NCBI GenBank assembly: GCA_003246365.1
Contig: QKAN01000124.1
Span: 1-53,995, forward strand
Origin: Clostridia bacterium
Lineage (GTDB): Bacteria > Bacillota > Clostridia > Christensenellales > CAG-138
Reading direction: 5' to 3'
Length of the DNA stretch: 53,995 nucleotides
Position numbers and translations under genes: made by a program. The notes under the pieces were generated by a model. It searched no databases, was not told the origin of the DNA, and worked only from the letters and a program-made list of their open reading frames with translations. Shown piece by piece: positions 1 to 8,883 of the stretch (position 1 is the stretch's first letter; each line of letters starts with the position of its first letter).

Positions 1-492
1 CACGCCGCGGTTGAGGCGTATGACCGCAGGGAGGAACAATATAAACGCTTTGTATCCACGCAGCTGCACCTGTTTTTGATGATGGCGGCGCATGAATATC
101 TTTCCGCCTATTGCGCCGAGGAGGACGGAAAACGCAAAAAATCGGACGTTGCGGTGGATGGATTGATCCGCTATCTCAACGCACACTATACGGAAAACAT
201 TTCAAGCGAACAGATTGCCGAGCGGTTTGAAATGAACTTCGACTATCTCAACCGTGTGTTTTCCGGCGTGACCGGAAGCACGATTTTTTACTATATCAAC
301 ATGCTTCGCATCAGCAACGCAAAGCAGCTGATTACGACCACCAATCTGACCTTTGCGGAGGTTGCGTATCTGGTTGGCATTGAGGACCGCTATTATTTTA
401 CACGCTTGTTCAAGCGCTATGTCGGCATGACGCCGACTGATTTTTATCGCGCGGCACACACGTTGACGCCGAAGGAGGGGGATCCGGCATGA
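1..492 (+). CDS. AraC-family regulator, C-terminal part
   Basis: The reading frame is open from base 1, so the gene begins upstream of the window; 163 residues are visible. The last ~100 residues form the double helix-turn-helix of the AraC/XylS family: a first HTH around the stretch SSEQIAERFEMNFDYLNRVF and a second ending in the family signature region (AEVAYLVGIEDRYYFTRLFKRYVGMTP). The N-terminal effector-sensing part is missing, so its ligand cannot be judged. Its stop overlaps the start of the YesL-like gene by 4 bases and a GH13 glucosidase follows. This suggests control of, or co-transcription with, a carbohydrate-use unit. AraC plus YesL plus glycosidase is a common Gram-positive arrangement. 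Confidence 0.88.
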   Translation, partial: HAAVEAYDRREEQYKRFVSTQLHLFLMMAAHEYLSAYCAEEDGKRKKSDVAVDGLIRYLNAHYTENISSEQIAERFEMNFDYLNRVFSGVTGSTIFYYINMLRISNAKQLITTTNLTFAEVAYLVGIEDRYYFTRLFKRYVGMTPTDFYRAAHTLTPKEGDPA

Positions 493-1139
493 GCCTGCAG
501 GAAGACGGAAGCGAGCAGAAGCAAAAGGGACTGAGTCTGTTGTTTCATAAGATGATTTCGCGCTTGCTGACGTTGATTGCGATGAATCTTCTGTTTCTTG
601 TGTGCAGCATTCCGATTATAACGCTGCCGAACGCGCATGCCGCGCTCTATCGCTGCGCGGCGCTGACCCTAAAAGACGATGAATTCCCGCTGATTAAAAC
701 GTTTTTTTCAGCCTTTACGAGTGAATTTTTGAAAACTATGCTGACGGGTTGGATCGTTTTGCTGCTTCTGGCGGGCAGCATGTATGGCGCGCTGATTTAC
801 TGGGCGGTCTCATCGAATTTTACGATTGTGTTTTCGGTGTTCAGTGCGTTGCTGGGCTTGATCTTTTATGCAGCGTCGTGCAATCTGTTTTATATGCTTG
901 CGCGCGTTCGCCTGCCCGTAGGTTCGCTGCTGAAAAATGCATTTTTGCTTGTGTTCATGCGCCCCGCAAAGGGTAATATCGCGTGCTTTGCAGCCTTTGC
1001 CATTCAGGCTGTCTGCATCTGGTATTTACCGACGTCACTGCCGGTGATCGCGCTGATAGCATATGCGCTTTCGGCGCTTATCGCGTGCTTTGGCGTGCGG
1101 GAGAATATCGAAACACATGTAGTACCGAAAAATGTGTGA
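489..1139 (+). CDS. YesL/DUF624-like membrane protein
   Basis: A 216-residue integral membrane protein with about five hydrophobic segments (roughly residues 22-45, 78-103, 107-133, 155-175, 178-200). The N-terminal block, with a small cytoplasmic lead, a first membrane helix ending in a CSIPIITLPNA-type motif, then an amphipathic stretch, is typical of the YesL/DUF624 family. These proteins are found beside carbohydrate ABC transporters and glycoside hydrolases in Firmicutes; their molecular function is not established. The start codon overlaps the AraC gene stop, which indicates translational coupling. Role in sugar uptake or sensing is inference from context. Confidence 0.75.
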   Translation: MSLQEDGSEQKQKGLSLLFHKMISRLLTLIAMNLLFLVCSIPIITLPNAHAALYRCAALTLKDDEFPLIKTFFSAFTSEFLKTMLTGWIVLLLLAGSMYGALIYWAVSSNFTIVFSVFSALLGLIFYAASCNLFYMLARVRLPVGSLLKNAFLLVFMRPAKGNIACFAAFAIQAVCIWYLPTSLPVIALIAYALSALIACFGVRENIETHVVPKNV

Positions 1140-1179
1140 AAATAAAATCAATGATTGATAAAAACAGAAAAGGAATATT

Positions 1180-2829
1180 ATGAAACAAACTTGGTGGAAA
1201 GAGCGGGTATTTTATCAGATATACCCGCGCAGTTTTATGGACGCAAACGGCGACGGAATCGGCGATTTGAGAGGCATCATCGAGAAGCTAGACTATCTAA
1301 AATCCCTCGGCATCGGGGCGATTTGGCTTTGCCCCGTTTACGACTCGCCGAACGACGACAACGGATATGATATTCGCGACTATGGGAAGATCATGGCGGA
1401 GTTCGGCACAATGGCGGACTTTGACGCGTTGCTCGAAGGCCTGCACACGCGGGATATCAAGCTCGTAATGGATCTCGTTGTCAACCACAGTTCGGACGAG
1501 CACGCGTGGTTTAAAGCGTCGCGCAAGTCCAAATTGAACCCCTATCGCGACTATTATATCTGGCGCGATGGAAAAGACGGCAGCACGCCGAACAACTGGG
1601 CGTCGTTCTTTTCTCCCAGCGCATGGAAAAAAGACGAAACGACAGGGCAGTATTACCTGCATCTGTTTTCTGAAAAGCAGCCGGACTTAAACTGGGAAAA
1701 CCCAGCGCTGCGGCAGGAGGTTTACGCCATGGTGAACCGCTGGTTCGACAAGGGCGTAGACGGATTTCGCATGGATGTGATCAACTGCATCGCAAAGGAC
1801 GAAGGCTTGCCGGACGGAACGGGCGCGCCGAACGCGGCGGGCTATTCGCTCGCGTTCGAACGCTTTGCCAACCGCCCGAAACTCTATGACTATCTGCGCG
1901 AGTTGAAAGCAAATTGCTATGCGGGGAGAGACTGTCTTTGCCTCGGCGAAACGCCGTTTACCACGCCGGAAGAGGGAGCCAAACTGTTGGACGATGAAAC
2001 GGGAATCTTCGATATGATTTTCCCGTTTGACCTGATGGAGATTGACGACGGACCATATGGAAAATACGATCCCGTGCCGTGGAAACTAAGTCGGTTCAAG
2101 CAGATCGTCAACATCTGGCAGAGTGCAACCGAACATGGCTGGGGAAGCCTGTTCTGGTCGAATCACGACCAGTCCCGCGCGGTGTCGCGATTCGGGTGTA
2201 CGGACACGGAAGAACTGCGCGTCCGCTCGGCGAAGATGCTCGCCGTGGCGATGCATCTTTTGCGCGGCACGCCGTTTGTCTATCAAGGAGAAGAACTCGG
2301 CATGACGAACACGGCGTTTCCGGACGAGAGCGCGATACGCGACATCGAAGGCATCAACGCGCTCAACGAGGCGCGTATTACGGGACGGACAGAATCGGTC
2401 TGGCGCGGCATACTGCACAAAGGGCGCGACCATGCGCGAACACCGATGCAATGGAGTGCGGAACAACACGCGGGATTTACAACCGGCGAACCTTGGATCA
2501 TGGCAAACCCGAACTATCCTGCAATCAACGCGGCGGCGGATGAGAACGACGCGGATTCGGTGCTCAACTTTTACCGCAAGCTGATTCAACTGCGAAACAC
2601 GGACAAAACACTGCAATACGGCTCGTACAGAACGCTCTGGACGGAGCACGAGCAAATCTTCGCCTATGAGCGAACACAGGACGGCGAAACGTATACGATC
2701 GTTTGCAACATGAGCGGCAAAACGGCGGAGATGCCAACGATACCCGATGGAACAGTTGTGCTCTGCAACATGCCGGATTGCGCGGGAATGACGATGCAGC
2801 CGTATGAGGCGAGAGTTTACAAGAGATAA
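1180..2829 (+). CDS. GH13 alpha-glucosidase (oligo-1,6-glucosidase type)
   Basis: 549 residues, the usual length for intracellular GH13 alpha-glucosidases/oligo-1,6-glucosidases, with no signal peptide. It opens with the WWKERVFYQIYPRSF block. The conserved GH13 regions are all present: DLVVNH (98-103), GFRMDV with the nucleophile Asp199, the acid/base Glu257 in CLGETP, and SNHD with Asp330. The protein should hydrolyse short alpha-glucosides (isomaltose, isomaltulose, trehalose-like or sucrose-like) in the cytoplasm; the exact linkage cannot be read from sequence alone. It follows the YesL gene by 40 bases and is probably in the same transcript. A strong hairpin lies 50 bases beyond the stop. 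Confidence 0.93.
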   Translation: MKQTWWKERVFYQIYPRSFMDANGDGIGDLRGIIEKLDYLKSLGIGAIWLCPVYDSPNDDNGYDIRDYGKIMAEFGTMADFDALLEGLHTRDIKLVMDLVVNHSSDEHAWFKASRKSKLNPYRDYYIWRDGKDGSTPNNWASFFSPSAWKKDETTGQYYLHLFSEKQPDLNWENPALRQEVYAMVNRWFDKGVDGFRMDVINCIAKDEGLPDGTGAPNAAGYSLAFERFANRPKLYDYLRELKANCYAGRDCLCLGETPFTTPEEGAKLLDDETGIFDMIFPFDLMEIDDGPYGKYDPVPWKLSRFKQIVNIWQSATEHGWGSLFWSNHDQSRAVSRFGCTDTEELRVRSAKMLAVAMHLLRGTPFVYQGEELGMTNTAFPDESAIRDIEGINALNEARITGRTESVWRGILHKGRDHARTPMQWSAEQHAGFTTGEPWIMANPNYPAINAAADENDADSVLNFYRKLIQLRNTDKTLQYGSYRTLWTEHEQIFAYERTQDGETYTIVCNMSGKTAEMPTIPDGTVVLCNMPDCAGMTMQPYEARVYKR

Positions 2830-2879
2830 GAATATAGCAGCTCGAAGCGAAAAAAATAAAAAGATGCGCGTATCAGCGC

Positions 2880-2914
2880 AAAAAAACAGGACGATTTCGA
2901 TCGTCCTGTTCGTT
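2880..2914. terminator. Bidirectional hairpin terminator
   Basis: A perfect 11-bp stem (AACAGGACGAT / ATCGTCCTGTT) with a TTCG loop occupies 2885-2910. Seven A residues before it become a T tract on the minus strand, so it is best suited to end the LacI gene transcript coming from the right. It probably also stops the glucosidase transcript, although the plus-strand T tract is poor. Confidence 0.75.
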
Positions 2915-3016
2915 TACTGTGTCTATTTGAACGTCGATATCAGTTCATGAAGAATAAAATGCTCGGATTTTATGCAGGGGATAGACGATTATTACTGATT
3001 CGATCGATTATAAATT

Positions 3017-4060
3017 TTATTTCGCGGCGACCGGACCGGTTGATCCGCGGGTTACAATGCTGGGGCTGTAATCGACGAGATAGCTGAAATACCGGTTATT
3101 TTGCGGATATTCAATCCGGTTGATCAGTTCGTCTACCGCGATTTTGCTTCTGCTGCTCAGGTGAAGATCCAGCGAGGTAAGCGTTGGATTGCAAGTGTTG
3201 CAAACGAATGTGTTGTCAATGCCCATGACGGATACGTCTTCCGGTATACGAAGGCCTCTATTGTTGAGCGCCTGACAGATTCCGATTGCGACGAGATCAC
3301 CGCTGCCGATAAAAGCGGTGATTTTATGGTGATCCATAATTTGATTACACAAGTTGCGGCCAAGATTCAGTTCCTGGTTGTCGTCAAAGTTATCTTCTTC
3401 CGTGTCTGTGTCTAAAATATAAAAAGTATCGCCGGCACCCATGTGCTCGTAGTATTTTTGCGCGCCTTCAATACGCCTTTTGCGCGACAGACTGATCGTA
3501 TTGATCGGAAGAGAAATGAATGCAACTTCCCGATGGCCAAGATCATACAAGTACGAGGCCATCATTTCGCCTGCCTTAAAAGAATTTGTTCCAATTGTCT
3601 GCATATTATAGGTGCTGTCGCTTTCGCCCAACAACACGATTGGCACGTATTTATCGGCTTCGGCAAAATACTCGGGGTTCGAGGGGGTATAGGTAACGAT
3701 AATGCCGCGGACGTTTTGCTTGAGCATGCTGTTCAGAAACTCCACTTCGCGGTCCGTCTGCCGCTCGGTGTTGAAAAACACGATTCCATAGCCGCGTTCA
3801 TACGCATATTTTGAAACACAGGACAGAACATAAATAAAATACGGGATGGTCAAAGACTGCACCATAAGCCCAATCAACTTGGGCGTATGCCGCTTCATAT
3901 CCCCCAACTGCGTATAGTTCAATTCTTTTGCGACATTTAAAACCTTTTGACGTGTTTCATCAGAAATACGGGCGCTTTCTTTGTTGTTCAGAATAAAGGA
4001 AACCGTGGTTTGAGAAACGCCGGCTTGTTTCGCAATTTGCTCCATCGTTACTTTTTTCAT
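3017..4060 (-). CDS. LacI-family transcriptional regulator
   Basis: 347 residues. The N-terminal ~60 residues are a LacI helix-turn-helix plus hinge helix (MEQIAKQAGVSQTTVSFILN then a NVAKELNYT hinge region), followed by a periplasmic-binding-protein-like effector domain (about 60-335). It is divergent from the sulfatase gene with a 409-base shared upstream region, so it is the most likely regulator of the sulfatase/ABC/kinase set. A good promoter for it lies at 4095-4123, with an inverted repeat over the -10 and spacer that could be an autoregulatory operator. The effector is unknown. It might instead serve the glucosidase operon, with which it is convergent. Confidence 0.92.
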   Translation of the reverse strand: MKKVTMEQIAKQAGVSQTTVSFILNNKESARISDETRQKVLNVAKELNYTQLGDMKRHTPKLIGLMVQSLTIPYFIYVLSCVSKYAYERGYGIVFFNTERQTDREVEFLNSMLKQNVRGIIVTYTPSNPEYFAEADKYVPIVLLGESDSTYNMQTIGTNSFKAGEMMASYLYDLGHREVAFISLPINTISLSRKRRIEGAQKYYEHMGAGDTFYILDTDTEEDNFDDNQELNLGRNLCNQIMDHHKITAFIGSGDLVAIGICQALNNRGLRIPEDVSVMGIDNTFVCNTCNPTLTSLDLHLSSRSKIAVDELINRIEYPQNNRYFSYLVDYSPSIVTRGSTGPVAAK

Positions 4061-4094
4061 GCTGATCCTGCTTATTGGTTATATTTTTACTGAT

Positions 4095-4123
4095 AATATA
4101 CGTTAAAATTATTATCATGTCAA
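4095..4123 (-). promoter_or_regulatory. Sigma-A promoter of the LacI gene
   Basis: On the minus strand, TTGACA (4118-4123), a 17-base spacer and TATATT (4095-4100), placed 35 bases upstream of the LacI start codon. The inverted repeat TGATAATA/TATTATCA at 4091-4117 overlaps the -10 and spacer, as expected of an autoregulatory operator. Confidence 0.65.
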
Positions 4124-4180
4124 TCGGATAATTTTATATGATTAGAGAACCAAAAGGTAATATAAGACGAATTATTATCG

Positions 4181-4209
4181 TTGATTCGGCGCTGTTTTAA
4201 TGGTTTAAT
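4181..4209 (+). promoter_or_regulatory. Candidate promoter of the sulfatase operon
   Basis: TTGATT (4181-4186), a 17-base spacer, TTTAAT (4204-4209). This would leave a leader of about 255 bases before the sulfatase gene, so another promoter closer in is possible. Confidence 0.35.
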
Positions 4210-4469
4210 CCTAGTAACAGAAAAAATTAATCAAATTTAGATCGAAATCCAGAAAATCCAACAATCAAAAACTAGTAATAAAAACAAATAATATTACCAA
4301 ATCGGCGCCGCGATGTAAGGATCGAAATTTCCGAAAGCAAAGCAAATTTTATTACTGCGATAACACCCGGAAGAATACGCAATTTCAAACGAATGCAGTA
4401 AGCATATAAATTCAACAAAAATAATGAGGAAATCAAAGTAAATACATTACTCAAAATAAGGAAACAAAT

Positions 4470-5903
4470 ATGAAAAAGAAACCAAATGTACTATTCCTAC
4501 TCGCTGACGACATGCGGTATGATACCATCCACGCAATGGGAAACGATGCTATCATTACTCCGAATCTGGATTCAATTTTCCAGTCTGGAACGGCTTTTAC
4601 AAACTCGTATATCCCCGGCGGCACCTGCGCTGCAATCTGCATGCCAAGCAGAGCGATGATCAACACCGGCAGAGGACTATACGGTCTGAACGATAACGGC
4701 TCCTATATTCCCGGCGAACATATTACGCTGGGTGAAACCTTCCAAAAGAACGGATATGATACATTCGGTGTCGGCAAATGGCACAACGGCTTTGAATCGT
4801 TTGCAAGAAGCTTCTCCTGCGGTTCGGAAATTTTCTTCGGCGGCATGTATGACCACTGGAAAGTGCCCGTTTATGATTACGACGACACCGGCGAATATGT
4901 GAACACTTACAACGACGTAATGAATCCGGGATACAATAATAACATTATGCCGGTACGCGCCAATCATGTCACCTGGGGAAAACATTCTACCGATCTGTTT
5001 GCGGACGCGGCATGCAATTGGATTCGCGATCGGGAAAGTGACGATCCGTTTTATATGTATGTGGCCTACATGGCGCCGCATGATCCGCGAACGGTTCCGC
5101 AAGAGTTTTTCGACATGTACCGGGTTGAGGATATCGAAGTTCCGGAGAACTTTGCCGGAGAACACCCGTTTGATTACGGCCAGAAAAACGTTCGGGACGA
5201 GCGGTTGGAAGAATATCCGCGTAAGCCGGAGGCGATACAGAAACACATTCGCGATTATTATGCGATGATCACACATCTGGATGCTTCCATCGGGCGCATT
5301 CTAGATGCTTTAAAAGAAAAAGGCCTGTTTGAAGACACAATCATCTTGTTTACGGCGGACAACGGCCTTTCCCTCGGGCAGCACGGATTGATGGGAAAAG
5401 CGAGCTTATATGAGCATGACATCAAACTGCCGCTGGCAATCAGCGGACCGGACATTCCGAAAAACCGGAAGGTAGACGAGAGAATATTTCTTTCCGATAT
5501 CTATCCGACCTTGTGCGAGTATGCGGGCGCTTCCGTACCCGATTCCGTGAAAGGCGTTAGCTTTAAACCTCTGATTGACGGTGCGAAAAACACGCTTCAT
5601 GAAAGCATGTATTACACCTTTAAAGACAAAGTCAGGGGGCTTAGAGAAGGCGACTTTAAGCTGCTGCTTTACAGAAGTCCGCGTCTTCCGTCCGGCGAAC
5701 GTATCCAACTTTTCAATGTCAAGGAAGATCCGTTTGAAATGACCGATCTTTCGGAGCAGACAGAAATGAAGCCGATCATTTCGAAGATGATGGCGAGTTT
5801 GAAAGCGCAAGCGGAAACAAACGGCGACATGAAACACGAAACAGGAGACCGTTTCTGGTTTCATATCGATCAGATAGATGATGAATGCTGGGGATTTAAA
5901 TAA
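4470..5903 (+). CDS. Cytoplasmic type I sulfatase (Cys-type)
   Basis: 477 residues, full length for the alkaline-phosphatase-like sulfatase family. Metal ligands Asp13-Asp14 sit in LLADDMR. The formylglycine motif is CMPSR with Cys57 as the residue to be converted, followed by signature II (GYDTFGVGKWHN, 95-106). Further metal residues are in FTADNG (Asp297, Asn298). There is no signal peptide (it begins MKKKPNVLF), so it should cleave a sulfate ester inside the cell, after import by the ABC transporter that follows. The Cys-type motif in an anaerobe requires an anaerobic maturase, and one is encoded at 13381-14484. Its substrate is unknown. Other members of this superfamily are choline sulfatases or phosphonate hydrolases, but the neighbours point to a polyol or sugar sulfate. 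Confidence 0.92.
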   Translation: MKKKPNVLFLLADDMRYDTIHAMGNDAIITPNLDSIFQSGTAFTNSYIPGGTCAAICMPSRAMINTGRGLYGLNDNGSYIPGEHITLGETFQKNGYDTFGVGKWHNGFESFARSFSCGSEIFFGGMYDHWKVPVYDYDDTGEYVNTYNDVMNPGYNNNIMPVRANHVTWGKHSTDLFADAACNWIRDRESDDPFYMYVAYMAPHDPRTVPQEFFDMYRVEDIEVPENFAGEHPFDYGQKNVRDERLEEYPRKPEAIQKHIRDYYAMITHLDASIGRILDALKEKGLFEDTIILFTADNGLSLGQHGLMGKASLYEHDIKLPLAISGPDIPKNRKVDERIFLSDIYPTLCEYAGASVPDSVKGVSFKPLIDGAKNTLHESMYYTFKDKVRGLREGDFKLLLYRSPRLPSGERIQLFNVKEDPFEMTDLSEQTEMKPIISKMMASLKAQAETNGDMKHETGDRFWFHIDQIDDECWGFK

Positions 5904-5946
5904 GGACAAAACGGCATCCGCACAGGATGAAAGCATTCGGCAAAAA

Positions 5947-6047
5947 GAAGATTTCGTTTTAGGTTATAAACGATTAACAGCAGCAAACGAAATCTTCGAT
6001 GAGAAAGACGGCGTTATCGATAATGCTTGCAAGAGAACATTATCGAT
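5947..6047 (+). other. Two successive hairpins between sulfatase and SBP genes
   Basis: A perfect 13-bp inverted repeat, GAAGATTTCGTTT (5947-5959) / AAACGAAATCTTC (5985-5997), is followed by a perfect 10-bp one, ATCGATAATG (6016-6025) / CATTATCGAT (6038-6047). Neither has a clear T tract directly after it. They lie in the 170-base gap before the binding-protein gene and could process or stabilise its mRNA; this is inference. Confidence 0.55.
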
Positions 6048-6073
6048 GTTAAAAAATAAAAGGAGGAGAAAGA

Positions 6074-7174
6074 ATGAAAAAGTATTTGGCGATCTTGCTT
6101 GTGGTGTGTCTGGGGCTTACTTCGTTAATTGGATGCACTGCTCAGAGTACAACGGCGGCGACCGAAACAACCACAACCGAAACCACTGCGACGGACACGC
6201 AGGATTCAGCAACCGAGGCGGTTGTTGAAGACAAAGAACCGCTTCGCATTGCGGTCATGGGATTCTATTGCAGCTGCCCGCTGGATGTCATTATTCAGCA
6301 GAACTGGCCGGAGCGCGACAATCTGCCGATCGAAACCGTTATGTTCAGCAACGGCGCAACGATCAACGAAGCGATGGGTGAATGGGATGTTGCCATAACG
6401 GGCGGCGCCTTTATCTACGGCCTTGCAAACCTGGATCAGAAACTGGTTGCGCATCAAATTGACGGCACGACGGGCACGGCAATTCTGGCGCGTGTCGGCG
6501 ATCCGATTCTTGACACGTTCGGCACGGCCGGAATCGAAAACGTAGCGGGAACGCCGGAAACGCTCGAAGGAAAAACAATTCTGACCACGTTTGGCACGAC
6601 ATGCGATTATGTTCTGCGTCAATGGCTGCAGGCCGTAGGCGTAGACGCGACGAAGTGCAACCTCGTCAACCAGGATCAGGCAACGGTTTATCAGAGCTGG
6701 ATGGCGGGCGAAGGCGACTATGCCGCGCTTGGCGCACCGTATTGCTACTATGACTGGACAGGCAATTCGCAGGTAATCGGCACGCTGCAGGACGTTGGCG
6801 GCAAACTCATGGAAGCTTGCGTTGCAACGAGCGATGCATATGAAAACCGTTATGACGACGTTGTGACATTTACAAAATGGGTTTATGAAGCAACGAACAT
6901 GCTCGCGGCGGACAGCGACTATGCATTTACCATTTCGAAAGGCTTCTATCAGGAAGCCGGCAAAGACATTGCAGATGAAGACGTGTTGGCGGAACTCACA
7001 AACAAACCGTTCATCACCTCCGACATGGCAAGCCAACTCGATCTTGGAGATTTCGCCATTACATATGGTGAATACCTGATTTCTCAGGGCATGATCGACG
7101 AAGACAGACTTGAAGTGATCAAAGCCGCAATCGCGACGGACGTTTTTGAAGCGGCACTCGCACAGATTCAATAA
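6074..7174 (+). CDS. Taurine/nitrate-type ABC substrate-binding lipoprotein
   Basis: 366 residues with a lipoprotein signal peptide (LTSLIGC, lipidated Cys21), then a Thr-rich linker (about 25-55) and a type II periplasmic-binding fold like the SsuA/TauA/NrtA/THI5 group (about 57-366). It should capture the substrate at the outer face of the membrane and hand it to the two permeases downstream. The strong AGGAGG-type site 5-12 bases before the ATG fixes the start. A GC-rich hairpin follows the stop. The family binds sulfonates, nitrate, aromatic sulfonates and pyrimidines. Here, next to a sulfatase and a TauE/SafE exporter, an organosulfate is the best guess. Confidence 0.85.
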   Translation: MKKYLAILLVVCLGLTSLIGCTAQSTTAATETTTTETTATDTQDSATEAVVEDKEPLRIAVMGFYCSCPLDVIIQQNWPERDNLPIETVMFSNGATINEAMGEWDVAITGGAFIYGLANLDQKLVAHQIDGTTGTAILARVGDPILDTFGTAGIENVAGTPETLEGKTILTTFGTTCDYVLRQWLQAVGVDATKCNLVNQDQATVYQSWMAGEGDYAALGAPYCYYDWTGNSQVIGTLQDVGGKLMEACVATSDAYENRYDDVVTFTKWVYEATNMLAADSDYAFTISKGFYQEAGKDIADEDVLAELTNKPFITSDMASQLDLGDFAITYGEYLISQGMIDEDRLEVIKAAIATDVFEAALAQIQ

Positions 7175-7194
7175 ACTAGTTGGGTTTTCATCCG

Positions 7195-7222
7195 GCTCCG
7201 GGGCGAATAAACGCCCCGGAGC
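7195..7222 (+). other. GC-rich hairpin after the binding-protein gene
   Basis: A perfect 11-bp stem (GCTCCGGGGCG / CGCCCCGGAGC) with loop AATAAA and no T tract. It is probably a 3' stabiliser or partial attenuator that lets the binding protein be made in excess over the membrane parts. Confidence 0.6.
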
Positions 7223-7247
7223 GCAACATGATACGATAAGAAGTTAG

Positions 7248-7307
7248 ATGAAAGTTACAAAAATGGATAACTACGAATATTTAAGGGAATGGGTAGATTG
7301 CGAATGA
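7248..7307 (+). CDS. Possible 19-codon leader ORF
   Basis: A short frame from ATG 7248 to TGA 7305 whose stop overlaps an internal ATG (7304) of the permease frame as ATGA. It begins MKVTKMDNYEY. If translated, it could couple ribosomes to the permease start, which has a badly spaced ribosome binding site of its own. There is no homology I recognise; it may be chance. Confidence 0.2.
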   Translation: MKVTKMDNYEYLREWVDCE

Positions 7308-8095
7308 ATGCTGCAAAAAGGGATAGAACAAAATATCGGATCATAATGGTGATATCTGTATTTGTTTTTCTGGGATTATGGTATCTTGCCACTGCGGTAT
7401 TGGAGCTTGTGCCGGCACGTTCCCTTCCGGATCCGATCAAGGTGTTTTCAACCTTAATCAAGAAAATGTACGTCAAGATTCCGGATGGGGCGACACTGCC
7501 GCAGCACATTTGGGCAAGTTTGAAGGTTGCGATGCTCGGATATGTTTTCGGTGTTGTGATCGGTGTGCCTACCGGTATTGCGATGGGATGGTTTAAGTGG
7601 GTTGATAAAATCGTGCGTCCTGTGTTTGACTTTATCAAACCGATTCCGCCGCTGGCGCTCATTCCCGTAATGATCGTTATATTCGGCATCTCAATTCAAT
7701 CGAAAGCAAGCATTATATTCTTTTCAACGGTCATTCCCTGCATCATAAACTCCTACTCGGGAATTAAACAAACCAACCAAATCCATTTATGGGTGTCAAG
7801 AACGTTTGGGGCAACGAACAGCCAGCAGCTTTTTACCGTTGCGCTGCCTTCTTCCATGCCAATGGTGATTGCAGGCCTGCGTGTTGCAATGGGGTCTTCC
7901 TGGATGGGACTTGTCGCCGCGGAACTGCTCGGCTCCACAAGCGGTATCGGCTACTTGATCTCGGTTGGTCGGGCTCTGCTACGGGCGGATCTCATTCTCG
8001 TCGGTATTTTAACGTTGGGAATCATCGGCATTTTGATCTCGTTCGGGTTCGATTTGCTCGAAAAGATATTAGTACCTGGAGGGTCTAAACGGTGA
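7289..8095 (+). CDS. ABC transporter permease (SsuC/TauC type)
   Basis: 268 residues with about six membrane helices and the BPD_transp_1 (PF00528-type) EAA region around 165-200, of the taurine/nitrate/sulfonate subgroup. The start is uncertain. ATG 7289 has AAGGG only one base away; ATG 7304 (five codons later) overlaps a short upstream frame. The last codons overlap the GTG start of a second, divergent permease, so the channel is likely a heterodimer. The partner genes (binding protein, two ATPases) are all adjacent. Confidence 0.88.
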   Translation: MGRLRMNAAKRDRTKYRIIMVISVFVFLGLWYLATAVLELVPARSLPDPIKVFSTLIKKMYVKIPDGATLPQHIWASLKVAMLGYVFGVVIGVPTGIAMGWFKWVDKIVRPVFDFIKPIPPLALIPVMIVIFGISIQSKASIIFFSTVIPCIINSYSGIKQTNQIHLWVSRTFGATNSQQLFTVALPSSMPMVIAGLRVAMGSSWMGLVAAELLGSTSGIGYLISVGRALLRADLILVGILTLGIIGILISFGFDLLEKILVPGGSKR

Positions 8096-8883
8096 AAAAG
8101 AGTTCTTTCAAAAGCAGACTAATATCGATCGAAATGTCCTTGATTGGATTTGTCGTAATCATCTTCTTATGGTGGGTTGCCGTTCGATTCACGAGAATCG
8201 GGCTGTTGCTGCCGACGCCATTGGAAGTTTTAACCAAGTTTTTCTATTATTTGAACCACACGATCGGCAACAAGTATACGATGCCGATGCATCTGTTGAT
8301 CAGTTTGAAACGCGTTATTATCGGTTTCCTTCTCGGCTCGGCATCTGGAATTATCGTCGGTATTGCGATGGGAAGATTTAAGCTGATAGAAGCGATGATA
8401 AGACCTGTTTTTGAGCTGATCCGACCGATTCCCGGCGTTGCATGGATTCCGCTTTCAATCGTTTGGTTCGGCATCGGCGAGACGGCAAAAACATTCATCA
8501 TTTTTATGGGCGGGTTTGTCATGGTCGTCGTAAACACCTTTGCCGGAGCGCGGCAGGTGAACGAAAACATGATGGGCGTTGCCTATATGCTGGGGGCCAG
8601 CAAAGCGCAGGCATTCTTCAAAGTGGTGTTGCCGTCCTGTGTTCCGTATATTTTCGCTGGCATGCAGGTTGGTCTTTCTACCTGCTGGATGGCGGTTATC
8701 GCAGCCGAAATGGTAAGCTCGTTTGAAGGCGTTGGATGGGTCATCATTGCGGGGCAGGATACAAGCGACATGGCACAGATTTTTGTTGGAATTGTTGCCA
8801 TCGCAATTACCGGATTACTGCTCGCGCAGATCATGCGCGTTCTTGAGAGATTACTTTGCTCCTGGAGAGAAAGAGGTGCCTGA
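8092..8883 (+). CDS. ABC transporter permease 2 (SsuC/TauC type)
   Basis: 263 residues, GTG start overlapping the preceding stop as GTGA. Same family as the first permease (six helices; IPGVAWIPLSIVWFG and the cytoplasmic EAA loop AYMLGASKAQAFFKVVLPS), but clearly divergent in sequence. Two different permeases in one taurine-type importer is unusual, since most of that family use a homodimer. The stop overlaps the next start by one base (TGATG). Confidence 0.88.
   Translation: MKKSSFKSRLISIEMSLIGFVVIIFLWWVAVRFTRIGLLLPTPLEVLTKFFYYLNHTIGNKYTMPMHLLISLKRVIIGFLLGSASGIIVGIAMGRFKLIEAMIRPVFELIRPIPGVAWIPLSIVWFGIGETAKTFIIFMGGFVMVVVNTFAGARQVNENMMGVAYMLGASKAQAFFKVVLPSCVPYIFAGMQVGLSTCWMAVIAAEMVSSFEGVGWVIIAGQDTSDMAQIFVGIVAIAITGLLLAQIMRVLERLLCSWRERGA

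Larger units (their letters stand above)
4061..4469. other. Divergent regulatory region, LacI gene / sulfatase operon
   Basis: 409 bases without a gene, strongly AT-rich compared with its flanks. It holds promoters for both directions and an inverted repeat TGATAATA (4091-4098) / TATTATCA (4110-4117). GATAAT/ATTATC half-sites recur at 4127 and 4172. CGGCGC occurs at 4187 and within the palindrome CGGCGCCG at 4303-4310. These are candidate LacI-type operators, but I cannot tell which is used. I see no convincing small gene in it. Confidence 0.5.

Noticed and set aside
6206-7171. A 321-codon open frame on the minus strand
   Set aside because: It lies entirely opposite the binding-protein gene, is rich in Arg, Cys and His, and has no recognisable domain: an antisense shadow.
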